A DNA stretch of 64,000 nucleotides from BACL27 sp947488385 (GTDB lineage Bacteria > Actinomycetota > Acidimicrobiia > Acidimicrobiales > Ilumatobacteraceae). Made by a program: the position numbers and the translations under genes. Under the pieces are notes generated by a model. The model searched no databases. It was not told where the DNA came from and saw only the letters and a program-made list of their open reading frames with translations. Where the stretch lies: contig CAXNMJ010000008.1 of assembly GCA_964203655.1 (NCBI GenBank), forward strand, positions 25,082 to 89,081. The letters are read 5' to 3'. This document shows, one piece after another, positions 8,036 to 16,130 of this stretch (positions are counted from its first letter, which is position 1; each line of letters opens with the position of its first letter).

Positions 8036-8254
8036 ATGGCACGCGAACTGACTGAACTTCGTGAAATGGATCTCGCAACACTCGTCGAAGAGTTGCGCGC
8101 CACAAAGCAAGAAGCACTTAATCTTCGTTTTCGTAATGCAACGGGTCAACTTGATGACACTGCGGCAATCACGAAAGCACGTCGTCAAATCGCCCGAATC
8201 AGCATGTTGATTCGTGAGCGAGAAATTGTCGCTGCAGAAGCTGCAGGGAAGTGA
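8036..8254 (+). CDS. rpmC: Ribosomal protein uL29
   Basis: A 72-residue two-helix protein near the tunnel exit that, with uL23, binds nascent-chain factors. The ATG at 8036 is chosen because MARELTELREMDLATLVEEL matches the normal N-terminus; in-frame codons further upstream lie inside rplP. The core TKQEALNLRFRNATGQL and IARISMLIRERE are diagnostic. Its stop overlaps a possible GTG start of rpsQ. Confidence 0.95.
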   Translation: MARELTELREMDLATLVEELRATKQEALNLRFRNATGQLDDTAAITKARRQIARISMLIREREIVAAEAAGK

Positions 8255-8262
8255 GCAAGATC

Positions 8263-8541
8263 ATGGCCGAAGCAACACCAGTTACACCAGAGCGCAACCT
8301 TCGCAAATCGCGAGAGGGCGTAGTCGTGTCGAACAAGATGAACAAGACGATTGTCATTGCAATTGTTGAGCGCATTCGTCACAAGAAGTACGAAAAGTTT
8401 GTTACACGAACAAAGAAGCTTTACGCGCACGATGAGGCCAACGACGCAAAAATTGGCGATCGCGTTCGCGTTATGGAAACTCGCCCAATGTCAAAACTCA
8501 AGCGTTGGCGCGTAGTCGAGATTTTGGAGCGTGCAAAGTGA
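8263..8541 (+). CDS. rpsQ: Ribosomal protein uS17
   Basis: A 92-residue primary 16S rRNA-binding protein. The OB-fold core GVVVSNKMNKTIVIAI and DRVRVMETRPMSKLKRWR is unmistakable. Two starts are possible: GTG at 8251, overlapping the rpmC stop, and ATG at 8263 (MAEATPVTPERN). The ATG is preferred because a purine-rich GGAAGTGAG lies upstream at usable spacing and MAEA is a common actinobacterial uS17 start. The stop overlaps the GTG of rplN. Confidence 0.94.
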   Translation: MAEATPVTPERNLRKSREGVVVSNKMNKTIVIAIVERIRHKKYEKFVTRTKKLYAHDEANDAKIGDRVRVMETRPMSKLKRWRVVEILERAK

Positions 8542-8906
8542 TTCAACAAGAAACCCGACTCCGCGTTGCTGATAACAGCGGTGCGCGTGAAGTTCTCGTG
8601 ATCAAGGTGCTCGGCGGTACACGTCGTCGTTATGCATCAATCGGCGACGTCTTCATTGGCACCGTAAAAGATGCAATCCCAGGTGCGGCAGTTAAAAAAG
8701 GTGAAGTTGTTCGCTGTGTTGTTGTACGCGTGGCGAAAGAAAAGCGTCGACCTGATGGCAGTTACATCAAGTTTGACGAGAATGCTGCAGTCTTGATCAA
8801 AGAAGATTTGACCCCGCGTGGAACCCGAATTTTCGGACCAGTCGGACGAGAGTTGCGCGACAAAAAGTTCATGCGAATTATTTCGCTTGCTCCGGAGGTG
8901 TTGTGA
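8538..8906 (+). CDS. rplN: Ribosomal protein uL14
   Basis: A 122-residue subunit-interface protein; free uL14 is also the docking site of the silencing factor RsfS. The GTG at 8538 is chosen because the protein then begins MIQQETRLRVADNSGAREV, the near-invariant uL14 N-terminus, and because it overlaps the rpsQ stop (GTGA). Length is exactly that of E. coli uL14 to within one residue. Confidence 0.96.
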   Translation: MIQQETRLRVADNSGAREVLVIKVLGGTRRRYASIGDVFIGTVKDAIPGAAVKKGEVVRCVVVRVAKEKRRPDGSYIKFDENAAVLIKEDLTPRGTRIFGPVGRELRDKKFMRIISLAPEVL

Positions 8907-8907
8907 C

Positions 8908-9210
8908 ATGAAGCTTAAAAAAGGTGACAGCGTGATTGTGATCGCGGGCAAGGACAAGGGTGCGACCGGCACAATCTCGGCCGTACTTCCAGCGAAGAAC
9001 AAAGTAATCATCGACAAAGTGAACGTGGCTAAGCGACACACGGTTGCTCGTGGTCAAAACACCAAGAGCGAGATCATTGAAAAGCCGATGCCGATTCATG
9101 CTTCAAACGTGATGATTAACAACGGTGGCAAGCGATCGAAGATTGCCTACAAAGTCGACAAAAAAGGCAAGAAAATACGAATTGCCAAGAAAACCGGAGC
9201 AGAGATCTAA
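8908..9210 (+). CDS. rplX: Ribosomal protein uL24
   Basis: A 100-residue assembly-initiator protein of the 50S subunit. The ATG at 8908 gives MKLKKGDSVIVIAGKDKG, the KOW motif that defines the family; a Shine-Dalgarno-like CCGGAGGTG lies 10 bases upstream inside rplN. The IDKVNVAKRHTV segment follows. The last base of its stop codon is the first base of the rplE ATG. Confidence 0.96.
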   Translation: MKLKKGDSVIVIAGKDKGATGTISAVLPAKNKVIIDKVNVAKRHTVARGQNTKSEIIEKPMPIHASNVMINNGGKRSKIAYKVDKKGKKIRIAKKTGAEI

Positions 9211-9818
9211 TGGCTGCAGCAACTAAATATATGCCGCGCATGAAAGCGCACTATTTGAATTCAGTTCGAGCTGACTTGATGAAGCAGCTTGAATTGACCA
9301 ACCCAATGCAGGTTCCAACGATCGAGAAGATCGTGATCAACATGGGTGTTGGTCGTGCCACTCAACAAGCCTCGTTGCTTGATGGTGCGGTTGCCGACTT
9401 GACTGCGATTAGCGGCCAGAAACCATTGATCACAAAATCACGAATCGCGATTGCGTCATTTAAGTTGCGCGAAGACCAAGCAATTGGTTGCAAAGTGACG
9501 ATGCGTGGCGACCGTATGTGGGAGTTCTTCGACCGCTTGTTGTCGGTTGCGATTCCACGTATTCGCGACTTCCGAGGTCTCTCAGGTAAGTCGTGGGACG
9601 GAAACGGCAACTACACATTTGGTTTGACAGAGCAACTCGCGTTCATCGAAGTTCGCATCGAGCAAGTTGACGTACCTCGCGGTATGGACATCACGATCGT
9701 GACGAGCGCAAACAGCGATTTAGCAGGAAAGGCACTTCTTGATGCTTTTGGCTTTCCATTCCGCAAGGGCGAAGTACCAGCATCTGTAACTAAAGCCAAG
9801 AAGTCGAAGAAGAAATAA
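9210..9818 (+). CDS. rplE: Ribosomal protein uL5
   Basis: A 202-residue protein that binds 5S rRNA and contacts P-site tRNA. The core has EKIVINMGVGRA, the SRIAIASFKLREDQAIGCKV stretch and FRGLSGKSWDGNGNYTFGL. About 20 residues beyond the usual length of about 180 come from a short N-terminal addition and a lysine-rich C-terminus (KAKKSKKK). It overlaps rplX by one base (TAATG). Confidence 0.96.
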   Translation: MAAATKYMPRMKAHYLNSVRADLMKQLELTNPMQVPTIEKIVINMGVGRATQQASLLDGAVADLTAISGQKPLITKSRIAIASFKLREDQAIGCKVTMRGDRMWEFFDRLLSVAIPRIRDFRGLSGKSWDGNGNYTFGLTEQLAFIEVRIEQVDVPRGMDITIVTSANSDLAGKALLDAFGFPFRKGEVPASVTKAKKSKKK

Positions 9819-9848
9819 TTTTACGGAACTAACGGAGACCAAATTTAT

Positions 9849-10034
9849 ATGGCAAAAAAATCACTCAGGATTAAAGCAGAGGCAAAGCCAAAGTTCAAGG
9901 TACGCGGTTATACCCGCTGCCAACGTTGTGGCCGAACTCGTTCGGTATACAAGAAGTTTGGTTTGTGTCGTTTGTGCTTCCGCGAGCTTGCGCACGCTGG
10001 TGAGATTCCTGGTATCACAAAGGCAAGTTGGTAA
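9849..10034 (+). CDS. rpsN: Ribosomal protein uS14, zinc-binding type
   Basis: A 61-residue protein of the short uS14 class. Four cysteines form a zinc ribbon, C24-x2-C27 and C40-x2-C43 (CQRC ... CRLC), followed by FRELAHAGEIPGITKASW, the standard C-terminus. This is the zinc-containing C+ form; a zinc-free paralogue could exist elsewhere and is not in this window. AACGGAGACC is the likely ribosome-binding site. Confidence 0.96.
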   Translation: MAKKSLRIKAEAKPKFKVRGYTRCQRCGRTRSVYKKFGLCRLCFRELAHAGEIPGITKASW

Positions 10035-10040
10035 ACGCCC

Positions 10041-10442
10041 ATGATGACTGACCCAATCGCCGACATGCTCACACGCATTCGTAACGGAAACGTTGCGATG
10101 CGCAATGAAGTGCTTATGCCTGCGTCGAAACAAAAGTCTGCTCTTGCAGAAGTTCTCAAGCGTGAAGGTTTCATTGCAGATTATGCAGTAGTTCAAGACA
10201 CGCAAGGTTCTGGCAAGGCATTGAAGATCACAATGAAATATGGTTCGGATCGTCAACGCACGATCTCTGGAATCAAGCGAATTTCAACACCAGGCTTGCG
10301 CGTTTATCGTGCAGCGACCGAAGTACCACGTGTACTTGGTGGTCTTGGAGTAGCAGTTTTGTCAACAAGTCACGGACTCATGACGGACCGCGAAGCGCGC
10401 AAGCGCAACGTCGGTGGCGAAGTCATGTGTTTCGTGTGGTAA
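10041..10442 (+). CDS. rpsH: Ribosomal protein uS8
   Basis: A 133-residue primary 16S rRNA-binding protein, in E. coli also the translational repressor of the spc operon. It begins (M)MTDPIADMLTRIRNGN and ends LGGLGVAVLSTSHGLMTDRE plus ARKRNVGGEVMCFVW, both diagnostic. Two adjacent ATG codons (10041 and 10044) are equally possible starts. It is spaced 6 bases from rpsN, in normal spc order. Confidence 0.96.
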   Translation: MMTDPIADMLTRIRNGNVAMRNEVLMPASKQKSALAEVLKREGFIADYAVVQDTQGSGKALKITMKYGSDRQRTISGIKRISTPGLRVYRAATEVPRVLGGLGVAVLSTSHGLMTDREARKRNVGGEVMCFVW

Positions 10443-10467
10443 TCAGAAAGTCGAACGGAGAAACAAA

Positions 10468-11010
10468 ATGTCACGCATAGGAAAATCAGCACTCGCAGTG
10501 CCGACAGGGGTCGAAGTAACGATCTCTGGCGCAGCAGTGACGATCAAAGGTCCAAAAGGCACTTTGAAGCGAGATCTCCCAGTTGGTGTTTCTGCACGTC
10601 GCGAAGAAAACAATTTGTTCGTTGATCGAGCAAATGACGAGCGCGACGCTCGATCACGACATGGTTTGGCTCGCACTTTGTTGTCCAACATGATTATTGG
10701 TGTAACTCAGGGATATACGAAGGCGCTCGACATTCAAGGCGTTGGTTACCGTGCAGAAGCACAGGGTCCAAACAAGTTGAAGTTGGCACTTGGTTTTTCT
10801 CACCCGATCGTCTACACAGCGCCTGAAGGCGTAACTTTTGAAGTAACTGCACAAACACAAATCGTTATCAAGGGCAATGACAAAGAAGCTGTCGGCCAAG
10901 TTGCAGCAAACATTCGTAACATGCGCAAACCAGAGCCTTACAAGGGCAAGGGTGTTCGTTACTTGAACGAGCGTGTCCGTCGCAAGGCCGGCAAGACCGG
11001 CAAGAAGTAA
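10468..11010 (+). CDS. rplF: Ribosomal protein uL6
   Basis: A 180-residue large-subunit protein near the factor-binding site. The ATG at 10468 is supported by the upstream AACGGAGAAAC and by the standard N-terminus MSRIGKSALAVPTGVEV. The second repeat of the fold holds IKGNDKEAVGQVAANIRNMR and PEPYKGKGVRYLNE. The length is that of the family. Longer in-frame extensions upstream run into rpsH and are rejected. Confidence 0.96.
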   Translation: MSRIGKSALAVPTGVEVTISGAAVTIKGPKGTLKRDLPVGVSARREENNLFVDRANDERDARSRHGLARTLLSNMIIGVTQGYTKALDIQGVGYRAEAQGPNKLKLALGFSHPIVYTAPEGVTFEVTAQTQIVIKGNDKEAVGQVAANIRNMRKPEPYKGKGVRYLNERVRRKAGKTGKK

Positions 11011-11029
11011 ATAGGAGACTGACTTAACC

Positions 11030-11398
11030 ATGGCTAACACAGCAGCAAAACGACACTCAGGACGCTTGCGTCGTCAGCGACGCGTGCGCAAAAAGATTCA
11101 TGGCACCGCAGAACGTCCACGTTTGGCAGTTTTCCGCAGCAACAAGCACTTGTCAGCACAGTTGATCGATGATGATGCCGGTCGAACTATTGCGGCTGCA
11201 TCTTCGCTTGAAGCAGACTTTCGCAAATCAGGATCTGGTTCGACAGTCGAGGCTGCAGCGCGAGTCGGCAAGGCAGTTGCGCAACGCGCCAAACAGGCCG
11301 GAGTTACAAAAGTTGTTTATGACCGCGGTGGATTTTTGTATCACGGTCGTATTGCAGCAGCAGCACAAGCTGCTCGAGAAGAAGGCTTGGAGTTCTAA
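11030..11398 (+). CDS. rplR: Ribosomal protein uL18
   Basis: A 122-residue 5S rRNA-binding protein. The basic N-terminus (RHSGRLRRQRRVRKK) and the core RPRLAVFRSNKHLSAQLIDD are typical, and it ends VYDRGGFLYHGRIAAAAQAA plus REEGLEF, the family signature. AGGAGACTG precedes the ATG. It abuts rpsE with no intervening base. Confidence 0.96.
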   Translation: MANTAAKRHSGRLRRQRRVRKKIHGTAERPRLAVFRSNKHLSAQLIDDDAGRTIAAASSLEADFRKSGSGSTVEAAARVGKAVAQRAKQAGVTKVVYDRGGFLYHGRIAAAAQAAREEGLEF

Positions 11399-12055
11399 AT
11401 GACCGATGTAAATCAGATTCCTGCAATCCCTGGCACAGAAGAGACCGGTCGTCGTGAACGACGCGATCGTCGTGAGCCACGCGAGAAGCGTGAGCCACGT
11501 CCGCCAGCAAAGGTCGGAGAAATCGGCGAGTCTCGCGTTGTACACATCAATCGTGTAGCCAAAGTTGTTAAGGGTGGTCGTCGATTCTCGTTTACCGCAC
11601 TTGTTGTAGTTGGCGATCGCAACGGTCGAGTAGGTCTTGGTTATGGCAAAGCAAAAGAAGTGCCATTGGCAATTCAAAAGGGCACCGAAGAGGCAAAGCG
11701 AAACATTTTTCATGTGGCTCTTGCTGGAACAACGATCACGCATGCAACAATCGGCGTTAATGGTGCTGGTCGCGTAATGCTGAAGCCAGCAGCGCCTGGT
11801 TGCGGTGTTATCGCCGGTGGTGCAGCACGAATCATTCTTGAAGAAGCAGGAATCAAAGACGTTTTGGCAAAAGTTTTAGGTTCGCCAAATGCGATCAACG
11901 TTGCTCGAGCAACTATCAATGGTTTGAAGGGCTTGCAACGTCCTGACGAGGTAGCAAAGCGTCGTGGTTTGCCAGCTGAAGATTTCGTACCAAAAGGTAT
12001 GTTGCGTGCTTACACAGAACGCAAGAAGACAATTTCGAGTCTTGGAGCTAAGTAA
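11399..12055 (+). CDS. rpsE: Ribosomal protein uS5
   Basis: A 218-residue small-subunit protein involved in decoding accuracy and mRNA unwinding. About 45 N-terminal residues are an Arg/Glu-rich, probably disordered extension. The dsRNA-binding fold follows with VVHINRVAKVVKGGRRFSF and the GDRNGRVGLGYGKAKEVPLA loop. The C-terminal half has GAGRVMLKPAAPGCGVIAGG. The ATG is directly after the rplR stop. Confidence 0.96.
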   Translation: MTDVNQIPAIPGTEETGRRERRDRREPREKREPRPPAKVGEIGESRVVHINRVAKVVKGGRRFSFTALVVVGDRNGRVGLGYGKAKEVPLAIQKGTEEAKRNIFHVALAGTTITHATIGVNGAGRVMLKPAAPGCGVIAGGAARIILEEAGIKDVLAKVLGSPNAINVARATINGLKGLQRPDEVAKRRGLPAEDFVPKGMLRAYTERKKTISSLGAK

Positions 12056-12057
12056 AC

Positions 12058-12333
12058 ATGGCCGTTACAAAAAAAGCAGCAAAACCAGCGAAGAAAGCTG
12101 TGGCAAAAAAAGCGGTCGCAGTTAAAGCGACTCGCAAGACCCACACTGGTCCAACAGTTGTCGTGCGGCAAGTGCGCTCACAAATTGGCATCATGCCAAA
12201 AACAAAAGCGACAATGCGCGCGCTCGGTTTGCGCAAAATCGGTGACGTCAACACTCTTCCAGATCGTCCAGAAATTCGTGGCATGATCGCGCGAGTTCCT
12301 CACCTTATTGAAGTAACGCGAAAAGGAGCATAA
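12058..12333 (+). CDS. rpmD: Ribosomal protein uL30 with Lys/Ala-rich N-terminal extension
   Basis: A 91-residue protein whose family core is about 58-60 residues. The core starts near residue 32 (TVVVRQVRSQIGIMPKTKAT followed by MRALGLRKIGDVN). The first about 30 residues are almost only Lys, Ala and Val, a histone-H1-like composition that probably makes extra rRNA contacts. The ATG at 12058 starts 2 bases after rpsE, so translation from this start is natural; no other start closer to the core is evident. Confidence 0.93.
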   Translation: MAVTKKAAKPAKKAVAKKAVAVKATRKTHTGPTVVVRQVRSQIGIMPKTKATMRALGLRKIGDVNTLPDRPEIRGMIARVPHLIEVTRKGA

Positions 12334-12335
12334 AC

Positions 12336-12824
12336 ATGCGCGTAGATCAAATCGGGCCTCGCTACGGAGCACGTAAGAAGCCAAAGCGTGTCGGTCGTGG
12401 AACCGGCGGCAAGGGCGGAAAAACTGCAGGTCGTGGTACCAAAGGTCAATACGCACGTAACACAGTTGCCCGCGGTTTCGAAGGTGGACAAATGCCACTT
12501 AAGCAACGCGTACCAAAGTTGAAGGGTTTCAATAACCCCTTCCGTGTTGAGTACTACGCGGTAAACCTTGACGCGATTGATTCACTTGGCGCGAGCGAAG
12601 TAGATCCAGCGAAACTTGTATCGGGTGGAGTTGCGCACAAAGGCCAGATGATTAAAGTTCTGGGTCGCGGCAAAATCACTCGTGCAGTAAAAGTCTCGGC
12701 TCACGCAGTTTCGAAGTCGGCACAAGAAGCAATTGTCGCTGCGGGTGGGTCAGTAGTTATCTTGCCACCATCATTCAAGGGCGTGCGACCTCCAGCCAAG
12801 GGCAGTCAGTTCACCAACCGCTAG
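12336..12824 (+). CDS. rplO: Ribosomal protein uL15
   Basis: A 162-residue large-subunit protein. It has the glycine-rich basic N-terminal region KRVGRGTGGKGGKTAGRGTK and the central GFEGGQMPLKQRVPKLKGF. The C-terminal globular domain ends with GVRPPAKGSQFTNR. It follows rpmD by 2 bases and precedes secY by 43 bases, the standard spc order. Confidence 0.96.
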   Translation: MRVDQIGPRYGARKKPKRVGRGTGGKGGKTAGRGTKGQYARNTVARGFEGGQMPLKQRVPKLKGFNNPFRVEYYAVNLDAIDSLGASEVDPAKLVSGGVAHKGQMIKVLGRGKITRAVKVSAHAVSKSAQEAIVAAGGSVVILPPSFKGVRPPAKGSQFTNR

Positions 12825-12867
12825 TACAGTTCGAATCGTCCTGCTTATATAAAAAAGAGGAATCATC

Positions 12868-14187
12868 TTGGCAAAAATTGGCAACATCTTTAAGGTCACA
12901 GAACTTCGCAACAAGATTCTGTTTACTTTGGCGATGCTGCTCATCTATCGACTTGGTGTTTCGCTGCGAGTGCCGGGTGTAGATGCCCAAGCCGTGAGCC
13001 AATTGCGTGAAGCCTCTAAGTCTCAAGGTGCACTCGGTTTCTTGAACTTGTTTTCGGGCGGCGCGTTTGGCAGTTTCTCGATTTTTGCTCTCGGCATCAT
13101 GCCGTACATCACAGCCAGCATCATCATGCAGGTTTTGACGGTCGTGATTCCCAAGCTTGAACAGTGGCAGCAAGAAGGGGCAACTGGTCAACGCAAAATT
13201 ACTCAATGGACTCGCTATGTGGCAATTGGTATCGCCACGTTGCAGGGTGCTGGTCTGACGTTTATCTTCGGCCAAGGTCGGGGCTCGGCTTTTTTCGGAG
13301 CAAGCGGTAACACACCAGATGTTGTTTTGCTCGATCCGTTTATGCCAAGAGCGTTGCTTGTGATTCCATCGTTGGTTGCAGGTACAGCACTTTTGATGTG
13401 GCTCGGAGAGTTGATCAGCCAACGCGGTATTGGAAACGGTATGTCGATGGTTATTTTCGCCTCGGTGGTCAGCGACTTGCCATACGGCTATTACTCGCTT
13501 TTGCAGACACGCAAAACAGTGGTATTTGCAATCTTGGTGGCGTTGACGATCGCGATTATTTTCGCTGTTGTTCGAGTTGAGTTGGGTCAGCGTCGTCTGC
13601 CGGTGCAATTTGCCAAACGAGTTGTTGGTCGCAAAATGTACGGCGGGCAAAGCACTTATATTCCGTTAAAAGTAAACCAATCGGGTGTTGTGCCGATCAT
13701 CTTTGCAAGCTCGGTGTTGCTGTTGCCAGTTTTGATGTCGAACATGTTGGGCAGCGGTGAAGGCTGGCGCGGTTCAATCGCTCGCTTCGTGGATCAATAC
13801 TTGATCAACAGTCAGAACCTTTTGTATGTGACGGTTTTTGCACTTTTGATTATTGCTTTTGCTTATTTCTATAACTCGATTGCGTTTGACCCGATTCGTC
13901 AAGCCGATCAGTTGCGTAAGCAGGGCGGGTTTATCCCCGGTATTCGTCCGGGTCAGCAGACCGAATCATTCTTGGCCAAGACCGTCAATCGCATCACGTT
14001 GCCAGGTGCAACTTTTGTTGCGGTAATTGCGATCTTGCCGTACATAGTTTTGTGGGTCGGAAACGTGAGTTCTTTCCCATTCGCAGGCACAACGGTTTTG
14101 ATTGCGGTCGGTGTTGCACTTGAACTGATGCGCCAGATCGATAGTCAGCTCATGCAACGAAATTATGAAGGTTTCCTAAAGCAATAA
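12868..14187 (+). CDS. secY: Protein translocase subunit SecY
   Basis: A 439-residue integral membrane protein forming the channel for protein export and membrane insertion with SecE and SecG. Ten hydrophobic segments are spread along the sequence. Diagnostic parts are LFSGGAFGSFSIFALGIMPY (around residue 55), GELISQRGIGNGMSMVIFAS (about 178) and the cytoplasmic loop GFIPGIRPGQQTESFL. The TTG at 12868 is chosen because AAAAGAGGAATC precedes it at good spacing and MAKIGNIFKV is a natural SecY start. Confidence 0.96.
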   Translation: MAKIGNIFKVTELRNKILFTLAMLLIYRLGVSLRVPGVDAQAVSQLREASKSQGALGFLNLFSGGAFGSFSIFALGIMPYITASIIMQVLTVVIPKLEQWQQEGATGQRKITQWTRYVAIGIATLQGAGLTFIFGQGRGSAFFGASGNTPDVVLLDPFMPRALLVIPSLVAGTALLMWLGELISQRGIGNGMSMVIFASVVSDLPYGYYSLLQTRKTVVFAILVALTIAIIFAVVRVELGQRRLPVQFAKRVVGRKMYGGQSTYIPLKVNQSGVVPIIFASSVLLLPVLMSNMLGSGEGWRGSIARFVDQYLINSQNLLYVTVFALLIIAFAYFYNSIAFDPIRQADQLRKQGGFIPGIRPGQQTESFLAKTVNRITLPGATFVAVIAILPYIVLWVGNVSSFPFAGTTVLIAVGVALELMRQIDSQLMQRNYEGFLKQ

Positions 14188-14246
14188 TTGCGAATCACGT
14201 AGCGACGAACAACGTTTTATTGGCCACAGGATCGGAATAAAAACTC

Positions 14247-14909
14247 ATGAGTGCTGGAGTGAGAATAATAATGTTCGGTCGTCAAGGCGCCGGCAAAGGC
14301 ACGCAGAGTGCTCGACTCGCAAAATATTTTGCAGTCCCACATATTTCAACTGGCGAGATGTTGCGCAACGCGGTAAAGCAAGATTCAGTAGTTGGTCGTG
14401 CGGCAAAAACAGTCTTGGACCGTGGCGAATTAGTTGATGACGGTTTGATGGTGTCTTTGGTTCAAGGACGAATCGGCCAAGAAGATGCGCGCACCGCAGG
14501 CTTCGTGTTAGATGGTTTCCCGCGCACGATCGGTCAAGCGACGGCCTTTGACGAGTTGACTCAAGCCAGGCCAGTGGGTTTTGTGATTGATCTAGACGTC
14601 AAGCGCGAAGTAGTTGTCGGGCGACTTTCATCTCGACGTACTTGTGAGTCGTGCGACGCTATTTATACGGCAACAGGCAAAGAGCCAAGTCCATGGAAGT
14701 GCGCCAAGTGTGGCGGCACGGTGGTTCAGCGCACAGATGACACTTCGGCGGCGATCAACCATCGATTAGATGTCTATGAGAACCAGACGGCACCGTTGAT
14801 TTCCTACTACGGGGGACGGGGTTCTTTGCATGTCGTAGACGGCTTGGGCACGCCAGATGAGGTCTTTGACCGCATAAAAACAGTGGTTGAAACTGGCCTT
14901 CGCCGATAG
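14247..14909 (+). CDS. adk: Adenylate kinase, long-lid zinc type
   Basis: A 220-residue cytoplasmic enzyme interconverting ATP + AMP and 2 ADP. P-loop GRQGAGKGT spans 11-19, the NMP-binding region ISTGEMLRNAV follows, and DGFPRT marks the phosphate-binding arginine segment. The LID domain carries four cysteines (CESCDAIY and CAKCGG), the zinc-knuckle form seen in many Gram-positive enzymes. A short leader MSAGVR precedes the usual start, so an internal ATG at 14271 is possible. Unlike many actinobacteria, no methionine aminopeptidase gene follows before infA. Confidence 0.96.
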   Translation: MSAGVRIIMFGRQGAGKGTQSARLAKYFAVPHISTGEMLRNAVKQDSVVGRAAKTVLDRGELVDDGLMVSLVQGRIGQEDARTAGFVLDGFPRTIGQATAFDELTQARPVGFVIDLDVKREVVVGRLSSRRTCESCDAIYTATGKEPSPWKCAKCGGTVVQRTDDTSAAINHRLDVYENQTAPLISYYGGRGSLHVVDGLGTPDEVFDRIKTVVETGLRR

Positions 14910-14984
14910 CCTGACTAGTCGCTCTAAACGGTCTTCGGACCGTCGGGCAATAAGAGAAAAAACCAGAATTCGTTCGGAGAAACT

Positions 14985-15209
14985 TTGCCCAAAAATAAGG
15001 AAGATGCAATCGTGCTGGAAGGCAAGATTACTGAATCCCTACCCAACGCAATGTTTCGAGTCGAGTTAGAAAACGGACACACGGTTTTGGCTCATATTTC
15101 AGGAAAGATGCGAATGAATTACATTCGAATTCTTCCCGGGGACAAAGTGCAAGTAGAGCTAACACCGTATGACCTCACAAGAGGTCGTATTACATATCGA
15201 TTTAAATAA
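14985..15209 (+). CDS. infA: Translation initiation factor IF-1
   Basis: A 74-residue OB-fold protein that occupies the A site during initiation. The body EGKITESLPNAMFRVELENG and HISGKMRMNYIRILPGDKV is near-invariant in bacteria. The TTG at 14985 is favoured by CGGAGAAAC just upstream. It heads the infA-rpmJ-rpsM-rpsK-rpsD-rpoA-rplQ block. Confidence 0.95.
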   Translation: MPKNKEDAIVLEGKITESLPNAMFRVELENGHTVLAHISGKMRMNYIRILPGDKVQVELTPYDLTRGRITYRFK

Positions 15210-15220
15210 GAAGGCGTGCA

Positions 15221-15334
15221 GTGAAAGTAAGAACCAGTGTTAAAAAAATATGCGAGAAGTGCAAGATCATTCGTCGGCACGGTCGCGTAATGGTGATTTG
15301 CGAAAACCCACGTCATAAGCAACGTCAAGGCTGA
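15221..15334 (+). CDS. rpmJ: Ribosomal protein bL36, zinc-binding type
   Basis: A 37-residue protein, short and easily missed. From GTG at 15221 it reads MKVRTSVKKICEKCKIIRRH then GRVMVICENPRHKQRQG. Cys11, Cys14, Cys27 and His32 form the CCCH zinc site of the C+ form. It sits 11 bases after infA and 14 bases before rpsM, its standard place. AAGGCGTG upstream is a weak ribosome-binding site. Confidence 0.96.
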   Translation: MKVRTSVKKICEKCKIIRRHGRVMVICENPRHKQRQG

Positions 15335-15348
15335 GCGAGAGAGACAAG

Positions 15349-15729
15349 ATGGCACGTATTTCAGGAGTAGACATTCCGCGCGAGAAGCGCCTCGAGATTG
15401 GTCTTACCTACATATTCGGAATTGGTCGCACGACTGCGAAGAAACTTTGCAGCGAAACTGGTATCAATCCAGACACCCGCGTTCGCGACTTGACAGACTC
15501 TGAAGTCAACAAGATTCGTATGTTTATCGAAAATAATTTGAGCGTTGAAGGTGATCGCCGTCGCAATGTGCAGACAGACATCAAACGCAAGATTGAGATT
15601 GGTTCATATCAGGGCACGCGCCATCGCAAGGGCCTTCCGGTTCGTGGTCAGCGCACGCACACAAATGCGCGCACTCGCAAGGGCCCGAAGAAGACAGTCG
15701 CTAATAAGAAGATTGCAGTGAGGAAGTAA
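15349..15729 (+). CDS. rpsM: Ribosomal protein uS13
   Basis: A 126-residue small-subunit head protein forming bridges to the large subunit. It begins MARISGVDIPREKRLEIGLT and has YIFGIGRTTAKKLC, then RHRKGLPVRGQRTHTNARTR and KGPKKTV, all typical. GAGAGAGACA lies before the ATG. Two bases separate it from rpsK. Confidence 0.97.
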   Translation: MARISGVDIPREKRLEIGLTYIFGIGRTTAKKLCSETGINPDTRVRDLTDSEVNKIRMFIENNLSVEGDRRRNVQTDIKRKIEIGSYQGTRHRKGLPVRGQRTHTNARTRKGPKKTVANKKIAVRK

Positions 15730-15731
15730 CC

Positions 15732-16127
15732 ATGGCTGAAGCAAAAGTCGGAAGTCGCAAGCGCAAGCGCGAGCGTCGCAATGTCTCATCGGGCATTGTC
15801 CATATCAAGAGCACTTTTAACAACACGATTGTTTCGGTGACTGACACCGAAGGCAATGTAATTTCGTGGGCATCTGCTGGTGGCGTTGGCTTCAGTGGTT
15901 CACGCAAGTCGACACCGTTCGCCGCACAAATGGCGGCCGAGAAGGCTGGTCGAGCAGCGATGGAACTTGGTCTTCGTCGCGCAGAAGTGCATGTAAAAGG
16001 TCCAGGCTCTGGTCGTGACACAGCGTTGCGTCAGATTCAAAACCTTGGCATCGAAGTTTCTGGAATCAAAGATCTTTCACCAGTTCCGCATAACGGCTGT
16101 CGTCAGCCAAAGAGAAAGAGACCATAA
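15732..16127 (+). CDS. rpsK: Ribosomal protein uS11
   Basis: A 131-residue protein of the 30S platform that shapes the E site. The core GIVHIKSTFNNTIVSVTD and GGVGFSGSRKSTPFAAQMAA is diagnostic, and it ends IKDLSPVPHNGCRQPKRKRP. The length is normal. It is three bases before rpsD. Confidence 0.97.
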   Translation: MAEAKVGSRKRKRERRNVSSGIVHIKSTFNNTIVSVTDTEGNVISWASAGGVGFSGSRKSTPFAAQMAAEKAGRAAMELGLRRAEVHVKGPGSGRDTALRQIQNLGIEVSGIKDLSPVPHNGCRQPKRKRP

Positions 16128-16130
16128 CTC

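Noticed and set aside
12811..13650. 279-codon minus-strand open frame opposite secY
   Set aside because: Antisense shadow of a clear SecY gene; composition rich in Gln, Asn and His with no recognisable domain.
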